Source: a virus. From it: DNA of 20,609 nt. The notes under the pieces were generated by a model that was not told where the DNA came from, made no database searches, and was given only the letters and a program-made list of their open reading frames with translations. This document shows positions 14,662 to 20,609 of the stretch, in pieces. Every line of letters starts with the position of its first letter. Position 1 is the stretch's first letter. The stretch spans positions 1-20,609 of the IMG/VR virus record IMGVR_UViG_3300022074_000470; one strand, 5' to 3'. A program made the translations under genes and the position numbers.

Positions 14662-17004
14662 TTAATTCATTACGTTCGTTTGGTCATTCGCGGCTTCTTG
14701 ACGCTGCTGTGCCATCAACTGGCGGGGATTGTTCTCCCCACCTTGGGCCTGCTGCTGTGCCTGCTGTCCTCTCTGTTGTGCCAACTGGTTCAACTGCGCT
14801 ACCTGCGCCTGTCGCATCCGCTGCTGCTCCTGCTGTGCAGCTTCCATCGCCTGTGCTTGTGCCTGTTGCGCCTGCATCGCCTGCTGTGCCTGCGCCTGCA
14901 TCTGCTGCTGCTGCATCTGCTTCTGCTGTTCCTCGTTGATCAACATGCTCATTCCATAATAATCTGGGATCGCGTCCTTCAGTACATTCCCCTGCCGTAA
15001 CAACTCCATCCGCTCTTGGATCTGACTCTGGCGGATGTCCTCGCTTGCCGCCTTTTTTTCATCCAAAATGGCCTTCGTTGTTTCAAATTCGCTGCGTAAT
15101 TGGAGTTCCTGCTGCAACGATTGAATCTTCAACTGCTCCGCTTGCTCCGCTTGCTGGGCCTGCTGCTGCGTTAGCTGTTGCTGGGCCTGCTGTACCTCCG
15201 GCTCACTCTTGACAATTACCTCTGGGTCCAAGTTGAACGCTCTTACGAGCGGTTGTACGAACGCATCGTACCGGATGTAGTTCTGTAACTGCGGTAACTG
15301 GCCGATTGTTGATAAAAATTGGATGAGCTGCGTGTTGTGAACTTCCTTCGCTACATACTGCGTCCAGCCCGTACAAAGCGCCTCGTAGTCCCCCTTCAAA
15401 CTCATGTCCCCACTGTCTACCATCAACCATCGGTAAATCGCGCTGATGTTGCGGGTGATCATGTCTGATACCGAACGAACAATGTCCGCCGTTGTCTTGT
15501 TCGCGTTGGAATTTAGGATGGACATGCCCGTGGCCGTTCGCGTCTGCGAGGGGGACATCTCCCCATACCCAATTGCCGTCTGGCCACTGTCCAAATCCGC
15601 TTCCCGCTCCAACACTTGGATCAAATTGAGCAGCCCGTTCGTTACGTCTGGGATCACAATCGATGCGAATGCGTCCTGCACACTCATCCCACTGCGAACC
15701 TTAAATTGCTTTCCTGCGCGGATCGACTCCAAATCACTGCCACTTTCAAACGCGGCGGGGTTCACCACGGTCATTGGGACTGCACTCAGTTCTTTGCCCT
15801 CCACCAACATCGCATAAGAGAAATTGATCAGATGTTGAATGTCCCGTATCGCGTAGTAAATTCCATCGCCCCAGACACTTTCTGGGTTGCGCTGCCAGTA
15901 CGCAAAATCATACGGCTTGCGCCCATCGAACGGGTTGATTGCCATCTTGATTACCTTGTGGCCTACCACATGGCATACAATGTCCAACGTTCCCGTAAAG
16001 TCATCCTCTATCGGTAGATGCGCCTTCAAATCATCCGCATCCATCTTGCCCCAGAACTCCAGCACCTCAAATTTCTTCACACGGTGCGAGTTCGTCTCAT
16101 CCAACGTCTTCGGATGTTCGCTCTGGTCCTGCCCCTCGACACTGCCAATGTTGCTACTGATCACCTCATCGATGACCTCCGGTAGGAATCCTTCCTGCGA
16201 TTTGCCCAACTCCCTCAACTGGATGGAAGAAAGGAAACTCCGCTGGATGACATACTCCGCGTCATCGATGCTTGTTGCCTCCGGCGTTGGGAACACATTC
16301 CAAATGCTCACAAAGTCCACTGATGGAACCAACTCTGATTCAATCTGGGACTCTACCTGCTCCATAAACTGGCCCGTGTTCGGGTCCATCGTTCTCTTTG
16401 TCTCGTATACCGGATAATTTACATATTCCAGCATCGGACTTTTTGTGACACAGGTGCCGTACAAACAGAGTTCGTGGATGCTGTCGAGTAACGAATCCAA
16501 GTAGTGCGTCTGGTCCAACACATCCCTTATCCGGTCCTCCATGTTCTGCGCTCTTTGCTGCACTGCGTCCAGCAATTGATAGCCCTGCAAACCCTGCTGT
16601 ACCAAATCTGGTGGCAAGTACCTCGGCTTCCTTGACGGCGTTACCGAAAATGGGATTCTTCCATCGTCAAAGAGGAGACTGCCAATCTTCACCTTCGCAC
16701 TGTTCACCTTGCGGCGGGTCTGGTTGATGTAAATCCCCCGTCTTGCCGCTACACTCTCTCCTGCAGATGTGATCTTCTCAGGGTACTTCGCACGATACGC
16801 ATCATACGCATCCCGCCAGATTAATTCGTTCTCCTGACGGTACTCCTTACTCTTCTCAAACAACTCCCGAACCGCCTTGCCAATGTCGTCCAGCGGGGCT
16901 GTGATGACCTTGACCTCCACGGCAACAGCGGCATCTTCCTCCTCCAGATCTGGATCACCTCCTTCCTGGGCTAGAATTTCTTCTTCACTTGGGGCTACTG
17001 CCAT
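14662..17004 (-). CDS. Portal protein (head-to-tail connector), 780 aa
   Basis: The sequence fits large podovirus portal proteins: RRGIYINQTRRKVNSAKVKIGSLLFDDGRIPFSVTPSRKPRY near residue 90, then PYDFAYWQRNPESVWGDGIYYAIRDIQHLINFSYAMLVEGKELSAVPM, VLEREADLDSGQTAIGYGEMSPSQTRTATGMSILNSNANK and DMITRNISAIYRWLM. The last 170 or so residues are a Gln/Ala-rich coiled segment (QQQQMQAQAQQAMQAQQAQ) that may form a barrel-like stem as in P22-type portals. That comparison is inference. The ATG overlaps the stop of the HNH-like gene (TAATG), with GGAAGAAG upstream. The dodecameric portal would serve as the DNA channel, working with the terminase encoded upstream. Confidence 0.92.
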   Translation of the reverse strand: MAVAPSEEEILAQEGGDPDLEEEDAAVAVEVKVITAPLDDIGKAVRELFEKSKEYRQENELIWRDAYDAYRAKYPEKITSAGESVAARRGIYINQTRRKVNSAKVKIGSLLFDDGRIPFSVTPSRKPRYLPPDLVQQGLQGYQLLDAVQQRAQNMEDRIRDVLDQTHYLDSLLDSIHELCLYGTCVTKSPMLEYVNYPVYETKRTMDPNTGQFMEQVESQIESELVPSVDFVSIWNVFPTPEATSIDDAEYVIQRSFLSSIQLRELGKSQEGFLPEVIDEVISSNIGSVEGQDQSEHPKTLDETNSHRVKKFEVLEFWGKMDADDLKAHLPIEDDFTGTLDIVCHVVGHKVIKMAINPFDGRKPYDFAYWQRNPESVWGDGIYYAIRDIQHLINFSYAMLVEGKELSAVPMTVVNPAAFESGSDLESIRAGKQFKVRSGMSVQDAFASIVIPDVTNGLLNLIQVLEREADLDSGQTAIGYGEMSPSQTRTATGMSILNSNANKTTADIVRSVSDMITRNISAIYRWLMVDSGDMSLKGDYEALCTGWTQYVAKEVHNTQLIQFLSTIGQLPQLQNYIRYDAFVQPLVRAFNLDPEVIVKSEPEVQQAQQQLTQQQAQQAEQAEQLKIQSLQQELQLRSEFETTKAILDEKKAASEDIRQSQIQERMELLRQGNVLKDAIPDYYGMSMLINEEQQKQMQQQQMQAQAQQAMQAQQAQAQAMEAAQQEQQRMRQAQVAQLNQLAQQRGQQAQQQAQGGENNPRQLMAQQRQEAANDQTNVMN

Positions 17005-17246
17005 TACTGCTTCTTCCGGTTTGCCGTCTTGCTGATCACTCGCAAATTGCTCGGTTTGTTGTTTCGGGGGTTCCCGTCTCGGTGGTCTACTTCCTTACTC
17101 CGGTTCCCCTTCGTAAGGCGTCCCGCTCCCACCATGCGCCGACGGGCCTTGTTCCTTGCGGCACGGGCCTTCTTCTGCTCCGGTTTCGCATGAAACTGAT
17201 CATACTCCCTCCGGTAATTACGGACTCTTGGCTTTTTGGTCGTCAT
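17004..17246 (-). CDS. Small HNH-like protein, 80 aa
   Basis: A basic N-terminal half (KPRVRNYRREYDQFHAKPEQKKARAARNKARRRMV) is followed by EVDHRDGNPRNNKPSNLRVISKTANRKK (residues 52-79). The DHxDGNPxNNxxxNLRVxSxxxN string is the core of the HNH nuclease fold (DH at 54-55, Asn at 59, 62-63 and 67). No zinc-binding Cys pairs are present, and the protein is shorter than most free HNH nucleases. HNH proteins encoded beside terminase genes support cohesive-end cutting in some phages; whether this one does is unknown. It overlaps the preceding 53-residue ORF by 29 bases and the portal start by one. Confidence 0.8.
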   Translation of the reverse strand: MTTKKPRVRNYRREYDQFHAKPEQKKARAARNKARRRMVGAGRLTKGNRSKEVDHRDGNPRNNKPSNLRVISKTANRKKQ

Positions 17247-17379
17247 CTACGTTCCAACGGTCCTCAACGTGGTAGACCAGGCGTTCTAACAACGCCCGAA
17301 TCTCCACTAGTTCATCCACCAACGGGTCCATGTCTACTACGATCACGTCGTAGTTCTCGTTCCCTTCTTCTGGGGTCAC
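17218..17379 (-). CDS. Small acidic/helical ORF, GTG start, 53 aa
   Basis: The frame starts at GTG (17377-17379), which overlaps the TGA of the upstream Lys/Met-rich ORF as GTGA, a typical coupling junction. It reads on to TAA at 17218-17220. The peptide begins MTPEEGNENYDVIVVDMDPL, followed by VDELVEIRALLERLVYHVEDRW and an acidic/basic tail, so one amphipathic helix is likely. An ATG at 17329-17331 is a shorter alternative without a clear ribosome binding site. It overlaps the HNH-like gene start by 29 bases. No family recognised. The GTGA junction and helix-like content support it moderately. Confidence 0.6.
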   Translation of the reverse strand: MTPEEGNENYDVIVVDMDPLVDELVEIRALLERLVYHVEDRWNVDDDQKAKSP

Positions 17380-17498
17380 TTTTTCTTCATCCCCTTCTTC
17401 GCCTTCATCATCATCATCCGCTTCTGCATCGCAGGAGACATTTTCTTTGCGGATTTTCCTGCTGGTTTCTTCATCATTTTGCTCTTGCTTCCGTACAT
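17376..17498 (-). CDS. Lys/Met-rich mini-protein, 40 aa
   Basis: The ATG at 17496-17498 has AGGAG nine bases upstream (minus strand GTAGGAGTAGAAGACC). The protein starts MYGSKSKMMKKPAGKSAKK, contains four consecutive Met and ends KAKKGMKKK. This very basic, Met-rich composition with MYG-type start recalls small DNA-associated or virion proteins of aquatic phages, by memory only. Its TGA overlaps the GTG of the next ORF (GTGA). A DNA-binding or internal virion role is plausible given the net charge, but unproven. The good ribosome binding site is the strongest evidence. Confidence 0.65.
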   Translation of the reverse strand: MYGSKSKMMKKPAGKSAKKMSPAMQKRMMMMKAKKGMKKK

Positions 17499-17535
17499 GG
17501 TCTTCTACTCCTACGTTAGTTGGGGTTGATGATGA

Positions 17536-17709
17536 TTACCTGCTTGGGGTGCAACACCCACAAGCTCCTACGTCCAACGCACTCAGGGCGTAGCCCTTTG
17601 TCGTGGTTTTCTTCTTGGATCTTTTAGGGAGCCGATAGCCCACCTTACGGGCGCTGGCGGCTCTGCCTCGGTCCACCGTTTGGCGGCTGGTTTCTTGCGT
17701 TTGGTGCAT
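17536..17709 (-). CDS. Small basic ORF with Cys-rich C-terminus, 57 aa (alternative frame)
   Basis: The frame runs from ATG at 17707-17709 to TAA at 17536. It contains a basic stretch RKVGYRLPKRSKKKTTTKGYAL and a C-terminal DVGACGCCTPSR with three Cys. It overlaps a second frame (17583-17732) over most of its length, so only one is probably a real gene. This one fills more of the gap and ends shortly before the next ribosome binding site. The upstream AAGAAAA is a weak ribosome binding site. No family is recognised with confidence. Confidence 0.4.
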   Translation of the reverse strand: MHQTQETSRQTVDRGRAASARKVGYRLPKRSKKKTTTKGYALSALDVGACGCCTPSR

Positions 17710-17732
17710 CGTTTTTTCTTGAGTTTAGACAT
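17583..17732 (-). CDS. Small basic ORF, 49 aa (alternative frame)
   Basis: The frame starts at ATG 17730-17732, about 30 bases after the large terminase stop, and ends with TGA at 17583. The peptide begins MSKLKKKRCTKRKKPAAKRW and ends DPRRKPRQRATP. A weak GAG lies about six bases upstream of the start. It competes with the overlapping frame at 17536-17709. It is possible that the two form one product through -1 slippage near the A6 run at codons 5-7, but no canonical slippery heptamer exists. Support is modest. Confidence 0.4.
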   Translation of the reverse strand: MSKLKKKRCTKRKKPAAKRWTEAEPPAPVRWAIGSLKDPRRKPRQRATP

Positions 17733-17761
17733 TGTTACTCAATTTAACTAAGACCTCAATA

Positions 17762-19681
17762 CTATATACTCGGCGGAATGTAAACACCCCACTTGGTTTG
17801 TTGGTACGCTGGGGCACCCTGCCAAGTGTCCCGATACGAGGGTGCGCTCGTCCACGGATGCAGCTTGCAGGACAACGCCGCGAGGGCTAATGCCATCACA
17901 CAATCGTCGTGACTCCCAGGTTGCGCCGCTGTCTTGCCGTTCGGTAAAAAGACGAACGTCTGTAACTCGTCTATGACCTTTGGAGTGCGAACGATCAGTT
18001 CGCGCTCTCGGATCAGTTCGCGTAGGTAGTCCACTAAGACAGGTTTGCTCTTCACCGATGTCTTGAAGCCAATCTTGCGGGTTGCGCGGTTCGATCTCTC
18101 ATCCAACGTCTTGTCAAAATACAAATTCGGGTAGTTGTGGAACTCCTGCAGGAATTTGAGTGTGACCAGCCCATGATTATTGCTCTCCACCGTGAGAAGG
18201 GCTTCGTTGTACCACCGCCCCAGCGCACATACCTGCCATGCCAGCAAATCGGGATCGATCTTCGTTCTGAGAGTGGCGCATTCTTCGTAGGTTTCCGCGT
18301 CCAAGACCACCGCTACACTGTAATCCGTGTCCCTGGTGCCCACTTCCAACCCCTCACTTACGTCTACCCCAATCCGGTACTCCCGTGATGACCTTGGCGC
18401 ACGCCATACCGTTAACTCTGCACTCGTTTCCTCCCCCTCCATCGCCGGTTCCAGCAAATAAGCGTTCCTTCCATCCGGTTTCCTCCGTTTTACTGGGATC
18501 GTGTACAACATCGGCGGGTCTTCCCGCTGCCCACGCTGCATCTTCAAGTACATCTCGTTTAATGCATCCCTGTCGAATACCCCACGCCCCGTTGTTACGA
18601 ACGATTCACGAGCTGTACTCGGATACTCCTGGTGAAACTTGTCTAAATCCCCCTGACACTGCGTCCGAATACACTCCCGACGCCAATGCAGGTTCTCTAA
18701 TGTCACCGTGAAGACGTGAATGTTGCTGTCGTCTGGGTCCAACGTGTGGTTTGCGGACAATTTCGGGATTGTGATGTCCTCCAGCGGCGGTAACCCATCG
18801 TCTGTTCCCAAGTCGAAGCTGATTTCCTGACCCAATAACAGCTTTTCTTCCTCTCCCCCGTACCGTGGGTCTGTTCCCAATGTCTCTACGAAGTCCGCCT
18901 TGGATTGTTCGTCTAAAAATGGCTTGCTGTAGTGGCTGTAACAGTACCAAGGGATAAATACTGACTCAAAACCACTGTCTCCCGCCTCCGCATCCCAATA
19001 TAACTGGTAAAATACTCCGCCTACACCGTTGGCGGTGGATTCTAAGACGACCTCTGTGCCATATCCCTGCACCACCGTGTTCAATAGGCCCGTTAAGTAG
19101 TCCTCTCCACCGTCCCCCCAGAATGCGACCTCCGAACAGTGCAGGAAATCGGTTTTTGAGCCTCGGACTTCGCGTCCTCCCACCGTGGCCAAGCCGTATT
19201 CGGAACCTAGTTTTCCCCATACCAACTCGTTCTTGCCACTGTATCTTACCTCCGGCTTCAAAATCGGGGGCAGGTTCTCCTCCATCACCCGCGTCATCCC
19301 AAACATCGTGTTCGTTGCCGCCCTGCTGTGCGTCACAATCATCACGTTCTTGTTCTCGCGGGTGGCTGCTCTCTGGAAGAAGCGGCCTTGGACCCAAGTT
19401 GATACCCCAAACCGGCGGGCCTTCAATACAATTAGGCGTACATGCCCATCCCTGCGTAACTGCCGTTCCGCAATGCGATGGAGTATGTACTGGATCGGGT
19501 TCAACTGGAATGGAATCAACTCGCCACTGCCGAACTGCTGCACCTTCAACGCATGTTCGTAATACCACATCGGATAGTGGTACGCCGTCGTGACGATCTT
19601 CCGTAACGCTTCGATGTCCATCGGTAGTTGGTCATCGATGGTGGGGTCTTGGGTAGGGGCGCTATCGCTGGTGGGGGTCAT
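17762..19681 (-). CDS. Terminase large subunit (TerL)
   Basis: This packaging motor has an ATPase and a nuclease domain. An atypical Walker A, KARRFGVST (about 87-95 from the ATG at 19679-19681), is followed by FLHCSEVAFW (about 179-188) as Walker B with catalytic Glu, and LESTANGVGG as coupling motif. The nuclease part shows RIGVDVSEG...TDYSVAVVLD, VESNNHG and HDDCVMALALA, giving the acidic active-site set. An in-frame GTG at 19706-19708 adds nine residues but lacks a ribosome binding site, whereas AAGAAGG precedes the ATG. Either way it overlaps the Cys-rich ORF. Length fits TerL. Neighbours TerS and portal agree with the role. Confidence 0.95.
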   Translation of the reverse strand: MTPTSDSAPTQDPTIDDQLPMDIEALRKIVTTAYHYPMWYYEHALKVQQFGSGELIPFQLNPIQYILHRIAERQLRRDGHVRLIVLKARRFGVSTWVQGRFFQRAATRENKNVMIVTHSRAATNTMFGMTRVMEENLPPILKPEVRYSGKNELVWGKLGSEYGLATVGGREVRGSKTDFLHCSEVAFWGDGGEDYLTGLLNTVVQGYGTEVVLESTANGVGGVFYQLYWDAEAGDSGFESVFIPWYCYSHYSKPFLDEQSKADFVETLGTDPRYGGEEEKLLLGQEISFDLGTDDGLPPLEDITIPKLSANHTLDPDDSNIHVFTVTLENLHWRRECIRTQCQGDLDKFHQEYPSTARESFVTTGRGVFDRDALNEMYLKMQRGQREDPPMLYTIPVKRRKPDGRNAYLLEPAMEGEETSAELTVWRAPRSSREYRIGVDVSEGLEVGTRDTDYSVAVVLDAETYEECATLRTKIDPDLLAWQVCALGRWYNEALLTVESNNHGLVTLKFLQEFHNYPNLYFDKTLDERSNRATRKIGFKTSVKSKPVLVDYLRELIRERELIVRTPKVIDELQTFVFLPNGKTAAQPGSHDDCVMALALAALSCKLHPWTSAPSYRDTWQGAPAYQQTKWGVYIPPSI

Positions 19682-19847
19682 CGTCCTTCTTGAGGAAGCC
19701 AACGGCACCCATCATCGGACGGCACCAGGAAGATAAATCTGCGGGGACGCCCCATGTAGCAGTCGGTATGTTGCCAACGTGACGGGCACACATGCGACGG
19801 CGGGGGCACTCCACCGCCGTGCAAAGACAATAGGATCGGTTGTTCAT
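19662..19847 (-). CDS. Small Cys-rich protein, 61 aa, unknown
   Basis: The N-terminus MNNRSYCLCTAVECPRRRMC then ARHVGNIP contains a C-x-C-x5-C-x5-C-x2-H pattern that could bind a metal, followed by WGVPADLSSWC and the tail GFLKKDDDPHQR. It overlaps the large terminase start by 20 to 47 bases. There is no clear ribosome binding site, which lowers confidence. The Cys/His spacing and ADLSxxC stretch look like real protein. No named family recognised. It may be a small zinc-binding accessory to packaging, by inference only. Confidence 0.5.
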   Translation of the reverse strand: MNNRSYCLCTAVECPRRRMCARHVGNIPTATWGVPADLSSWCRPMMGAVGFLKKDDDPHQR

Positions 19848-19899
19848 AAGGTTGGGGGCGGAAATGACTAGGGGACTCCTAATATATATATGGGGGCTA

Positions 19900-19919
19900 C
19901 CCCTGGCCAGGGCCAGGGG
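19900..19919. repeat. GC-rich palindrome upstream of large terminase
   Basis: CCCCTGGCC-AG-GGCCAGGGG is an inverted repeat with 9-bp arms around AG. A run of eight G overlaps the right arm (19916-19923), and a GGGGGC stretch lies just to the left (19892-19897). It sits beside an ATATATATAT tract (19882-19891). No U tract follows in either direction, so it is not an obvious terminator. It could be a transcription pause, a terminase-recognition element or a recombination scar. Confidence 0.6.
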
Positions 19920-19935
19920 GGGGTCAGTCTTTGAA

Positions 19936-20016
19936 TAAATTGATATTAAAAGATATTAATATCAAAAGATGTCAATATCAAAAGATGTCGATATCAAAAT
20001 GTAATGTTTATCAAAA
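19936..20016. repeat. Tandem 16-bp repeat array between small and large terminase
   Basis: Three near-identical 16-bp units (19952-19967, 19968-19983, 19984-19999) have the plus-strand form GATGTCAATATCAAAA, with one to three substitutions. Two more degraded units (19936-19951 and 20001-20016) flank them in register or one base off. The units contain GATATC- and AATATT-like palindromic cores. Such iterons are typical binding sites for a DNA-binding protein. Between the terminase subunit genes, a packaging-initiation (pac/cos-adjacent) or transcription-control site is the leading guess. No function is shown by the sequence. Confidence 0.75.
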
Positions 20017-20081
20017 TATTTAGCTTTCTGAATACAACCAAGTGAACGCGATTTTTTCCGGTATCTTGAGAAAACGGAAAA

Positions 20082-20498
20082 TTAGTTGATTTGTTTCGGA
20101 GATTGTTCAAGTGCTTTTGGAATACTTCCCAGTAAATGTTCTACCGTAACCGTCTGATTTATTTGCTTGTTTTCCTGCAAAGCACCTACTTCTGAACCTA
20201 GCATTCCAAGTATTCTTGCGGCCGGTGCGTATTGCTTGGCCTCTCTTGCTTCCTTGTATAGTTGAACGGCCTCACCTACTACCCACCGCTTAGAAAGCAT
20301 ATCGGCGGCCGCCGATGTTGTTTGCAAATCCTGCAAATATGCTTTGATTTTCGGCCGTTCTAGCAATCTCTTGATTTGAACAGAAGGATTTACTTCTGAA
20401 TATCCCGCTTTTTTCAAAGCATCTAAACTATTGTAATCATTATTGAAATAGCTATTGCAAAATACTATCTCTTGTTTTGTTAGTGCTTCGTTTGACAT
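20082..20498 (-). CDS. Terminase small subunit (TerS), Terminase_2-like
   Basis: The N-terminus MSNEALTKQEIVFCNSYFNND then YNSLDALKKAGYSEVNPSVQIKRLLERPKIKAYLQDLQ matches the Terminase_2 small subunit pattern LTxKQExFxxxYxxxxxxxxAxxxAGYSxxxxxxxxxRLLxxPKxxxxLxxL, which forms a helix-turn-helix DNA-binding domain. The C-terminal half is helical and probably oligomerises and contacts TerL. Length 138 is in the normal range. TerS rings recognise viral DNA for packaging. The tandem repeats just downstream are candidate binding sites. The gene is visibly more AT-rich than the large terminase and portal genes. The ribosome binding site is weak. Confidence 0.85.
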   Translation of the reverse strand: MSNEALTKQEIVFCNSYFNNDYNSLDALKKAGYSEVNPSVQIKRLLERPKIKAYLQDLQTTSAAADMLSKRWVVGEAVQLYKEAREAKQYAPAARILGMLGSEVGALQENKQINQTVTVEHLLGSIPKALEQSPKQIN

Positions 20499-20531
20499 TC
20501 CAAGCCAATTCTAGATATAATTGTTCCAACG

Positions 20532-20588
20532 TCAGACACGGCAACGCAAAAGCAAGCCAGTCTGATGCAAATCAAATCCTATCAGACT
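20532..20588. promoter_or_regulatory. TCAGAC boxes and 8-bp inverted repeat upstream of small terminase
   Basis: AGTCTGAT (20559-20566) and ATCAGACT (20581-20588) are perfect inverted repeats with a 14-base spacer, so the half-site centres are 22 bp apart, about two helical turns. A third TCAGAC copy lies at 20532-20537. They are 35 to 90 bases upstream of the small terminase start. This could be an operator for a dimeric regulator or an RNA stem-loop. A weak minus-strand promoter (TTGCCG with TATATC, long spacer) may lie between, but it is not convincing. Confidence 0.4.
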
Positions 20589-20609
20589 TATTTCTATAAA
20601 GTGTTAGGC

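Noticed and set aside
14680-15000. Plus-strand Leu/Cys-rich frames opposite the portal C-terminus
   Set aside because: Antisense of the Gln/Ala-rich coiled segment; composition is an artefact of CAG/GCN codons.
16989-17519. Plus-strand 176-residue frame opposite the small ORF cluster
   Set aside because: All other genes are on the minus strand, and the frame has no recognisable domain; it covers the antisense of the HNH-like and Lys/Met-rich genes.
18966-19568. Minus-strand 200-residue frame within the large terminase
   Set aside because: Fully overlaps the TerL frame, which carries the ATPase motifs; no domain or ribosome binding site supports it.
20054-20081. Hairpin TTTTCCG...CGGAAAA just after the small terminase stop as a terminator
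   Set aside because: Only 7 bp with a 14-base loop and no U tract in the minus direction.
1-20609. tRNA genes, CRISPR arrays, insertion sequences, integrase or lysogeny genes
   Set aside because: None was seen by reading; the only regular direct repeats are the 16-bp array and the fibre codon repeats, which lack CRISPR-like spacers.

Overview
The window is a contiguous structural-gene region of a tailed double-stranded DNA bacteriophage (Caudoviricetes) or a related prophage. Every credible gene lies on the minus strand, so transcription runs from the right end of the window to the left. The calls rest on a small and a large terminase subunit, a 780-residue portal, a scaffold, an N4-gp56-type major capsid protein, a head-tail adaptor and a long run of fibre and adhesin genes. 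I see no tape-measure, tail-tube or sheath gene. A short-tailed (podovirus-like) virion is therefore the best inference, although a tail gene could lie beyond the left edge. The host cannot be read from the sequence. Several of the small families (Lys/Met-rich mini-protein, MSLTK- and MSYIG-starting proteins) remind me of aquatic phages, but this is weak evidence.

Right part (about 20.6 to 14.4 kb), packaging: a small terminase with an AT-rich coding sequence is followed by a 234-base gap. That gap holds a tandem 16-bp repeat array and a GC-rich palindrome. Next come a small Cys-rich ORF, the large terminase, a cluster of very small basic or acidic ORFs, a small HNH-like protein, the portal and a 101-residue unknown.

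Middle (14.3 to 9.8 kb), head and connector: scaffold, major capsid protein (with an RNA-hairpin-forming sequence on each side), a small beta-rich probable capsid accessory protein, a strong intrinsic terminator, a 152-residue unknown, the adaptor and a small Ig-like protein. A terminator after the capsid genes and before the adaptor matches the position of the T7 Tphi terminator and probably sets capsid expression above tail expression.

Left part (9.8 to 0 kb), adhesion: a 910-residue collagen-like fibre ending in a C1q/TNF-like domain, a 798-residue Tyr/Trp-repeat protein, a 626-residue fibre with two uninterrupted collagen-like tracts, and a series of small beta-rich proteins including a tail-assembly-chaperone-like protein. 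An 18-codon minigene precedes another fibre gene that runs off the left edge. Nearly all junctions here are ATGA or TAATG overlaps, so the module looks like one translationally coupled operon. No tRNA, rRNA, CRISPR or insertion sequence was recognised.
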